In this document: piece by piece, positions 34,506 to 38,618 of the stretch
Layout of the letters: every line of letters begins with the position of its first letter
Numbering within the stretch: the stretch's first letter is position 1
Assembly: GCF_011058165.1 (NCBI RefSeq)
Contig: NZ_JAALEG010000062.1
Coordinates: 1 to 38,618 of the forward strand
DNA: 38,618 bases
Source: Rhodococcus aetherivorans
Lineage (GTDB): Bacteria > Actinomycetota > Actinomycetes > Mycobacteriales > Mycobacteriaceae
Direction: 5' to 3'
Position numbers and translations under genes: made by a program
Notes under the pieces: generated by a model
The model's database searches: none
The model's input: the letters and a program-made list of their open reading frames with translations, nothing else
What the model was told of the DNA's origin: nothing

Positions 34506-34874
34506 TTACATGTGTTCTCCCAGGTATTTGATTGGGTTTTCGGCAATCGCCATCATTTGTAAGTGATACTGCCATGAGCCTTTCCTTGGTCGTGCTGGCC
34601 GCCGAGTATGTGGGCTCACACGGCCCAAGGTAGGGGTCGACATCCTACCTTTTGAATGGGTTACCTTAAGTCCATCTAGAGGAAAAAGAGCCTTGGCGAA
34701 GTCGTGACTGAAAATCAGTACTCTGACGTCCTCATGGCCGCCATACTCACCGAGTCCAGGATTGAAGAGTCGCACTCCTAACCCGTGATCGTCAGCAGAG
34801 TACATCTCCTCGTTCTTCCATCCGCCCTCGACGGCGCGATCAATGGCCTTCTCTAGAATCTCTTTGTCACTCAT
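34506..34874 (-). CDS. Hypothetical phage protein, 122 aa
   Basis: N-terminal helix KEILEKAIDRAVEGGWKNEE and an alpha/beta region with VRVLIFSHDFAKALFP. A basic, low-complexity middle (GRVSPHTRRPARPRKGS) leads to the end WQYHLQMMAIAENPIKYLGEHM, a W..HL..M.I...PI.YL pattern that recurs at the C-terminus of small phage proteins I have seen. Stop and start overlap those of its neighbours. Function unknown. Confidence 0.6.
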   Translation of the reverse strand: MSDKEILEKAIDRAVEGGWKNEEMYSADDHGLGVRLFNPGLGEYGGHEDVRVLIFSHDFAKALFPLDGLKVTHSKGRMSTPTLGRVSPHTRRPARPRKGSWQYHLQMMAIAENPIKYLGEHM

Positions 34875-36277
34875 GCCACTTCCCCCACGGCCTCAACGCC
34901 GTATTCTTTTTGTCCCTTGATCTTGATCGTCGGCGTCCACCCCACCGTCTTGATACCGGCCAACCACTTGGTTGCGGCAGCGGCCGGCCCCGCCGTATCA
35001 AACACCCCGCTGAACGGTGTCGTGGCGAGCACCTTGACGTGCTCCACGGCTTTCTGCCGCGTCGTCAGGTCGGTGTAGCGCAGGTTCTGCCATAGTCCGA
35101 TCTGGTTGCCTCCCAGCCACATTGCCAGTCCCGGTAGTCCGAGCAGGCTGAACTCAGTCGGGACGGCATTGCCGAGTGCCCAGCTGGTGAGGTGGAAGCC
35201 TAGGTAGAAGCTCCAGGTCAGGATGGACAGGATCGAGATAGGCAGTCCCATCGCGTAGGTGGCGACCCGTAGCGGGATCGTTGCCCGGATCTTCAGGCGG
35301 TCGGCGCGGGACAGCTTCTTCCAACCCGGTAGCGTCCGCACATGGGCGACGCCTTGGAGTGCGCCCATTACCCAGCGTTCGCGCTGCTTGTATGCCTGTT
35401 CGATCGTGAACGGCGGCTGTTCGATCATCTCGACGCGGTGCCAGCCAAAGGCTGACTTGCCGTACTTGAGGTAGGCCATCAGGCCGAACACCAGGTCTTC
35501 CGCGATCAGCGGGTTGCCGTCAAGCTTGCCGATGTCCCAGCCGATTTCGTTTTCCATGCGCTCCTGGATCACCAGGTTCGAGCCGTGCAGGTGAACCGGA
35601 AGGCCATCGCTCATGACTAGGTAGCACTCATGGCACCCGAACGGGCGGTTGGCTTCCATCGTCCGGCACATCAGCTCCGAGTCCATGTATTCCAGCGGGT
35701 AGCTGATCGAGCCTTCCGAGATGCCGATTGGTTTCTTCAGTAGGTTGCGCACCAGGCGGGCCAGGTTGTCTTCGGTAAACACGGACTCTTCGTCGTAGTG
35801 GACGATGTAGCTGTTGGTCGGGTTCTTCCGGTGCAGCTCGACCATGTAGTGCAGGGCACGGGCCTTGAGTTTGGTGCCGTTCGGTGTCTCGTAGTCTTTC
35901 GGTAGCACGTAGACGGTGACGGGCACGATTGCCTTGCGGAACTCCGAGTCGATTGCCCGCTTGTCTTCATGGCTCTCGGTGATGACCTCAACCTTAACTA
36001 TGCCCTGGAGTACCGGGTACTTGATAGCCGACTTGACGACGTACTCGATGCCACGGCGCACGACCGGGACGGAACCGCCACGGGTGGTGATTTGGATGGT
36101 GAACAGGTGCGGGTGCTTGCCATTCAGCCGGCGGCGTAACAGTCCGGCGATTTCACGGTTCGACACGTCGGAGGTGTCGATGTGGCCGTTGCGGCGGGCA
36201 TGGAGGGCGACCAGCCAGAAGTAGATGTAGGTCAGGGTCAGGACGACGATGACCGGGGTGAAGATGGTGTCGATCAT
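34871..36277 (-). CDS. GT2-family membrane glycosyltransferase
   Basis: 468 aa from ATG 36277, which overlaps the preceding stop; the longer frame upstream is a shadow. One N-terminal membrane helix (about 6-25), a GT-A catalytic domain and a C-terminal membrane region (about 335-375, ATYAMGLPISILSILTWSFY). Motifs: D162 in VHYDEES, AED (259-261) and QRERW (298-302), the D, D, QxxRW set of processive or egghead-like GT2 enzymes that make polysaccharides or glycolipids using nucleotide sugars. Unusual cargo in a phage; it might alter the host surface and block other phages. Operon context is with small hypotheticals. Confidence 0.85.
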   Translation of the reverse strand: MIDTIFTPVIVVLTLTYIYFWLVALHARRNGHIDTSDVSNREIAGLLRRRLNGKHPHLFTIQITTRGGSVPVVRRGIEYVVKSAIKYPVLQGIVKVEVITESHEDKRAIDSEFRKAIVPVTVYVLPKDYETPNGTKLKARALHYMVELHRKNPTNSYIVHYDEESVFTEDNLARLVRNLLKKPIGISEGSISYPLEYMDSELMCRTMEANRPFGCHECYLVMSDGLPVHLHGSNLVIQERMENEIGWDIGKLDGNPLIAEDLVFGLMAYLKYGKSAFGWHRVEMIEQPPFTIEQAYKQRERWVMGALQGVAHVRTLPGWKKLSRADRLKIRATIPLRVATYAMGLPISILSILTWSFYLGFHLTSWALGNAVPTEFSLLGLPGLAMWLGGNQIGLWQNLRYTDLTTRQKAVEHVKVLATTPFSGVFDTAGPAAAATKWLAGIKTVGWTPTIKIKGQKEYGVEAVGEVA

Positions 36278-36780
36278 GCCGCAGACTCCGCTATCTCTTT
36301 GACGGCCGCGATCAACCCCTTCAGCTCGTGGTTGCGGAACGCGCTCTCCGCGTAAACGACACCGCCCTCGTTGAAGTGGTAGTGATTGGCTTCGCGGTAC
36401 TCTTCGGCGGCCTTCTCGGTCAGGAATGCAACGCCGTCGTAGCCGCCCTTCGCAGGAAGTAGCTCCTTGTCGAAGGTCCACGTAGCGCCATCTGAGTACC
36501 TACAGTCGCAAGCGTCACTGAACACATCTGGCAACTGGTCATAGTCGTAGTCGGTATTCTCAAGGATTGCCTTGCACGCGTCGCAGTAGTGTTCTTCTGC
36601 GCCTTCGTAATCCAGACGCTCGACATGGTCACCGCAACCTTCGCGTCGCTCGACCTTCTGTTCTTCGTAGATGCGGAAGATCGGCGTGTCTGTGTGGCGG
36701 TTGTTCTGTGTCTCTAGCTCGTGTGCGGTGCGGCGTAAGAACTCGTACGTCTCGCCACTGATGGTGATGGTCTTGGCCAT
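36274..36780 (-). CDS. Hypothetical protein with cysteine pairs, 168 aa
   Basis: Starts MAKTITISGETYEFLRRTAH. A central part has HYCDACKAIL and SDACDCRYSDG, plus an upstream CGDH, which may bind one metal ion. Acidic overall, no membrane segment. Ends in a helix ELKGLIAAVKEIAESAA. It lies directly upstream of the glycosyltransferase (4-base overlap). Not recognised. Confidence 0.6.
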   Translation of the reverse strand: MAKTITISGETYEFLRRTAHELETQNNRHTDTPIFRIYEEQKVERREGCGDHVERLDYEGAEEHYCDACKAILENTDYDYDQLPDVFSDACDCRYSDGATWTFDKELLPAKGGYDGVAFLTEKAAEEYREANHYHFNEGGVVYAESAFRNHELKGLIAAVKEIAESAA

Positions 36781-36783
36781 GAA

Positions 36784-37272
36784 CTACCGCTCTTCCTCGA
36801 CGGCCACCATCCAGTCGCCATTGCCAGAAACGTCCAGGTAGTGCCGCCCCGCCCCCTTGTACATCAGCGTCTCGCCGCTCACGCTCGCCATCGTCACTTC
36901 GGGGAATCCACCGTCGCGTTCCAGGCTGTTGCCTTCGGGGATGACGTAGATGTTCACGTACGGGCTGTACTGGCCGGCCACGGTGTAGACGATCCGCTGC
37001 TTGCCGCCATTGAGCTCGAACACGTCGCCGCGCTTGTTGGTGGTGCCGGATAGTTCCGCGACCTTCACCCAGGTCTTCCGTGCCTGTGGCTGCGTGGGAG
37101 CCTCTGTGGAGGCTTCCGCGCTCGCAGATGGGTTCGTGGTCGTGTTCGTTGGGTTGTCGCTGCTAGAGCCGCCGAACGCGGCAAGCAGGAGGAAGAGGAC
37201 GACCTGGCCGATGATGATGTAGCGCTTGGTGTGGTTCTTCGATTGGTCTGTGGGTGATGGTTGATGGTTCAT
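36784..37272 (-). CDS. Membrane-anchored extracellular domain protein
   Basis: 162 aa. Residues 18-34 (YIIIGQVVLFLLLAAFGG) form a membrane helix, then a Ser/Thr/Pro/Ala-rich linker (SASAEASTEAPTQPQA) typical of surface-exposed spacers, then a compact beta domain of about 95 residues (VKVAELSGTTNKRGDVFELN, YVNIYVIPEGN). There is no lipobox cysteine, so it is not a lipoprotein. AAGGAAAA precedes the ATG. It may modify or monitor the cell envelope with the adjacent glycosyltransferase; exclusion function possible. Confidence 0.65.
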   Translation of the reverse strand: MNHQPSPTDQSKNHTKRYIIIGQVVLFLLLAAFGGSSSDNPTNTTTNPSASAEASTEAPTQPQARKTWVKVAELSGTTNKRGDVFELNGGKQRIVYTVAGQYSPYVNIYVIPEGNSLERDGGFPEVTMASVSGETLMYKGAGRHYLDVSGNGDWMVAVEEER

Positions 37273-37291
37273 ATTCAGTTTTCCTTGCGGG

Positions 37292-37684
37292 CTAGGCCGC
37301 GTTAGCTTGGTTCAGTAGTTCGGGGTTTTCGTGGATGTTGCCGATGACCAGCAACTTCTCCTTACCTCCAGGACGATCGTTCAGAGCGTCGCCTAGCAAC
37401 CAATCGATGTGCATGTCATCATCCGCATGATCATTGAGGACAAGATCGAAAAATCCACCAGCATCGTTCCAGCTGATTATGGCTAGCTGGCCGTTGGCGT
37501 ACACTATGTCTCGCTCATATATTTCAACACCGAGGTCATCATGAAAGCCGGTGTATTGCATGGGAACCCCGTAGTCAAAATGACCCAACCACGTCCGATA
37601 CTTCGGCGCCTGCGTAATGTCCTCGGCGGGCAGCATCTTTGTGCCATCCCATACCCGAAATTTGAGTTCCCGTACCATATTCAT
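37292..37684 (-). CDS. YopX-family protein
   Basis: 130 aa. Recognisable YopX pattern: RELKFRVWDGTKMLPAEDIT, MQYTGFHDDLGVEIYERDIV, then a short barrel strand and IGNIHENPELL at the C-terminus. YopX proteins are common in phages; their biochemical role is not known. AAGGA lies just before the ATG (37684), with another in-frame ATG two codons on. Confidence 0.88.
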   Translation of the reverse strand: MNMVRELKFRVWDGTKMLPAEDITQAPKYRTWLGHFDYGVPMQYTGFHDDLGVEIYERDIVYANGQLAIISWNDAGGFFDLVLNDHADDDMHIDWLLGDALNDRPGGKEKLLVIGNIHENPELLNQANAA

Positions 37685-37709
37685 TTTTTCCTTGTGGGCT
37701 AGGCCACGA

Positions 37710-37913
37710 TTAAATTAGTGCTGCCTCTATCTCAGCCTCGCTGGCTTTCCAGTTCTCTGCGTCCCAGCCTTTGGCAAATGCGGTCATTTCCTTCAGAGTT
37801 GAACCGACCTGTGGCCGCGCTTCATTCAGCTGAGCGATCTCATCGTTGAGGAATGGGTTACGACTCTCGCCGTTATGAAATGCCTGCTTCCCTAGTTTGT
37901 AGTAGTGATCCAT
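37710..37913 (-). CDS. Small hypothetical protein, first gene of early operon
   Basis: 67 aa. ATG 37913 has a perfect AAGGAG upstream; the longer frame runs through the promoter. Sequence MDHYYKLGKQAFHNGESRNP is followed by a helix and KGWDAENWKASEAEIEAAL, a pattern of ribosome-modulation-factor-like small proteins (G-x-x-A-x-x-x-G, F-x-x-G-W-x-x-x-x), although too divergent to call. It is the first gene after the promoter at 37.95 kb. Confidence 0.65.
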   Translation of the reverse strand: MDHYYKLGKQAFHNGESRNPFLNDEIAQLNEARPQVGSTLKEMTAFAKGWDAENWKASEAEIEAALI

Positions 37914-37949
37914 AGTTGGCTCCTTATTCAGTTGTTTCTTTCTGAAATT

Positions 37950-37978
37950 AGTATGACAAATTAGGAACTTGATTGCAA
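37950..37978 (-). promoter_or_regulatory. Promoter of the minus-strand early operon
   Basis: On the minus strand TTGCAA (37978-37973), 17-base spacer, CATACT (37955-37950), followed by the ribosome binding site and ATG 37913. It is the only clear promoter for the 32.8-37.9 kb gene row. Confidence 0.65.
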
Positions 37979-37995
37979 TAGGATTCTGTGGCAAT

Positions 37996-38026
37996 TTATC
38001 CACATGGGGATGAATGGTGTGGAAAA
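37996..38026. other. Pair of DnaA-box-like sites
   Basis: TTATCCACA (37996-38004) is the consensus DnaA box; TGTGGAAAA (38018-38026) is an inverted near-match. They lie beside an AT-rich stretch (37940-37990) and upstream of the early promoter. They may be part of a replication origin or a DnaA-responsive control site. Two boxes alone do not establish an origin. Confidence 0.45.
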
Positions 38027-38125
38027 CTCTTCGGATAGCCTTAGCCATCTGCCGCCGGCCGCGTGTTCTGAAGACACCGTGAGTCATGGCCCCTCGGCCG
38101 GACGCCCGTCTGGTTAGATCGCGGC

Positions 38126-38467
38126 GTGTCGTACGAGAACGTGGACAAGGACCCCGACCTCCGGAAGAGGAGCGACCTCGGACCGATCAGCAGGCCATGG
38201 GTGCCGTTGGTCCTAGTGATAGGGGGCGCGTTCATCGCAGTCGCGCTCGTGGTCCTCGCGGGATGGGCGGGCATCGAATGGTTCGGCTGGACCGCTGGAA
38301 ACAACGCCAACAGCGACAAGGCTGCGGCGGCCGGCGCTTGGGCGAGCGCAGTTGGCGCAACGGCACTGGCGCTCGCCTCTGTGTGGATCGCAATGCAGGC
38401 CAACAAACATGCTCGCGAAGCAGAACAGCGGGCGAGCGAAGAGGCGGCACTAACGGCTCAGCCCTGA
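38126..38467 (+). CDS. Two-helix membrane protein
   Basis: 113 aa. GTG start with TTAGAT about 6 bases upstream and no ribosome binding site, suggesting a leaderless transcript. Membrane helices at about 27-50 (PLVLVIGGAFIAVALVVLAG) and 73-90 (WASAVGATALALASVWIAM), then a charged helical tail (KHAREAEQRASEEAA). The layout matches small actinobacterial membrane proteins of unknown function often seen beside prophage cargo. Divergent from the early operon. Confidence 0.65.
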   Translation: MSYENVDKDPDLRKRSDLGPISRPWVPLVLVIGGAFIAVALVVLAGWAGIEWFGWTAGNNANSDKAAAAGAWASAVGATALALASVWIAMQANKHAREAEQRASEEAALTAQP

Positions 38468-38618
38468 TCCACCGTCGTTGATCTGTGTCTGATCTCCGAT
38501 CGTTTTCGGACGTTGTTCCGGTTTCGGGCATGAGTGTCTCGCCGGTCTGCCCGGCGTTTCCACTGGTGTCCTCGGTCGTGACCCGTTCGGGGTCGGTGGT
38601 CAGGGGGTGGCTGCGGGT
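38468..38618. other. No gene seen (right edge)
   Basis: 151 bases of GC-rich sequence with no supported gene, tRNA or strong hairpin. The sequence does not repeat the left edge of the window, so there is no sign of circular overlap or terminal redundancy here. Confidence 0.4.

Overview
The window looks like a temperate siphophage (or phage-plasmid) of a high-GC actinobacterium. The host clue is a full-length Lsr2-type nucleoid protein at 8.5-8.9 kb with its RGR DNA-binding motif, a family essentially confined to actinobacteria and their phages. GTG/TTG starts are common, several genes look leaderless, and part of the window has very high third-position GC. A tyrosine integrase runs into the 3' half of a tRNA-Val gene. 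Because no 5' tRNA half follows, the site resembles attP, or a junction between tandem elements, rather than a simple host junction.

Layout. 0.2-2.9 kb: lysogeny/integration module (hypothetical gene, AlpA-like HTH protein, XRE regulator, integrase, att core, arm-type repeats). 2.9-3.9 kb: unknown helical protein. 4.25-8.3 kb: plus-strand operon of four small proteins (three membrane-spanning), a 736-aa VirD4/HerA-like ATPase and two short helical proteins, closed by a large bidirectional terminator. 8.5-30.3 kb, minus strand: Lsr2, lysis genes, then (read in transcription order from 30.3 kb downward) small terminase, large terminase with intein, portal, MuF-like head protein, a two-gene accessory insertion (Mrr-like nuclease and membrane protein), protease-scaffold, capsid, acidic repeat protein, putative decoration protein, connectors, tail terminator, tail tube, frameshifted tail chaperones, tape measure, Dit, baseplate, three paralogous tip proteins, fibre, lysis. 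30.3-32.8 kb: accessory genes, including a HEPN protein carrying a lipoyl-like domain without its lipoyl lysine. 32.8-37.9 kb, minus strand: probable early operon with small hypotheticals, an ArdC-like metallopeptidase, a GT2 glycosyltransferase, a YopX protein, and a promoter beside DnaA-box-like sites. 38.1-38.5 kb: divergent membrane protein.

Most noteworthy: (1) the terminase intein carries an intact HNH endonuclease gene in the +1 frame, nested between and overlapping the splicing blocks; (2) the portal has a C-terminal 2H phosphoesterase domain with two HxT motifs, the fold of the anti-CBASS enzyme Acb1; (3) the HEPN/pseudo-lipoyl protein; (4) the ATPase and small membrane protein operon, without a relaxase; (5) a clean T TTA AAA slippery site joining the tail chaperone frames; (6) hairpin terminators directly after the decoration gene and after the tail-tube gene, suggesting stepwise control of protein dosage.

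No DNA polymerase, primase, relaxase or plasmid Rep protein was recognised. Either replication relies on the host or the genome continues outside the window. All family calls come from reading motifs by eye; no database search was possible.
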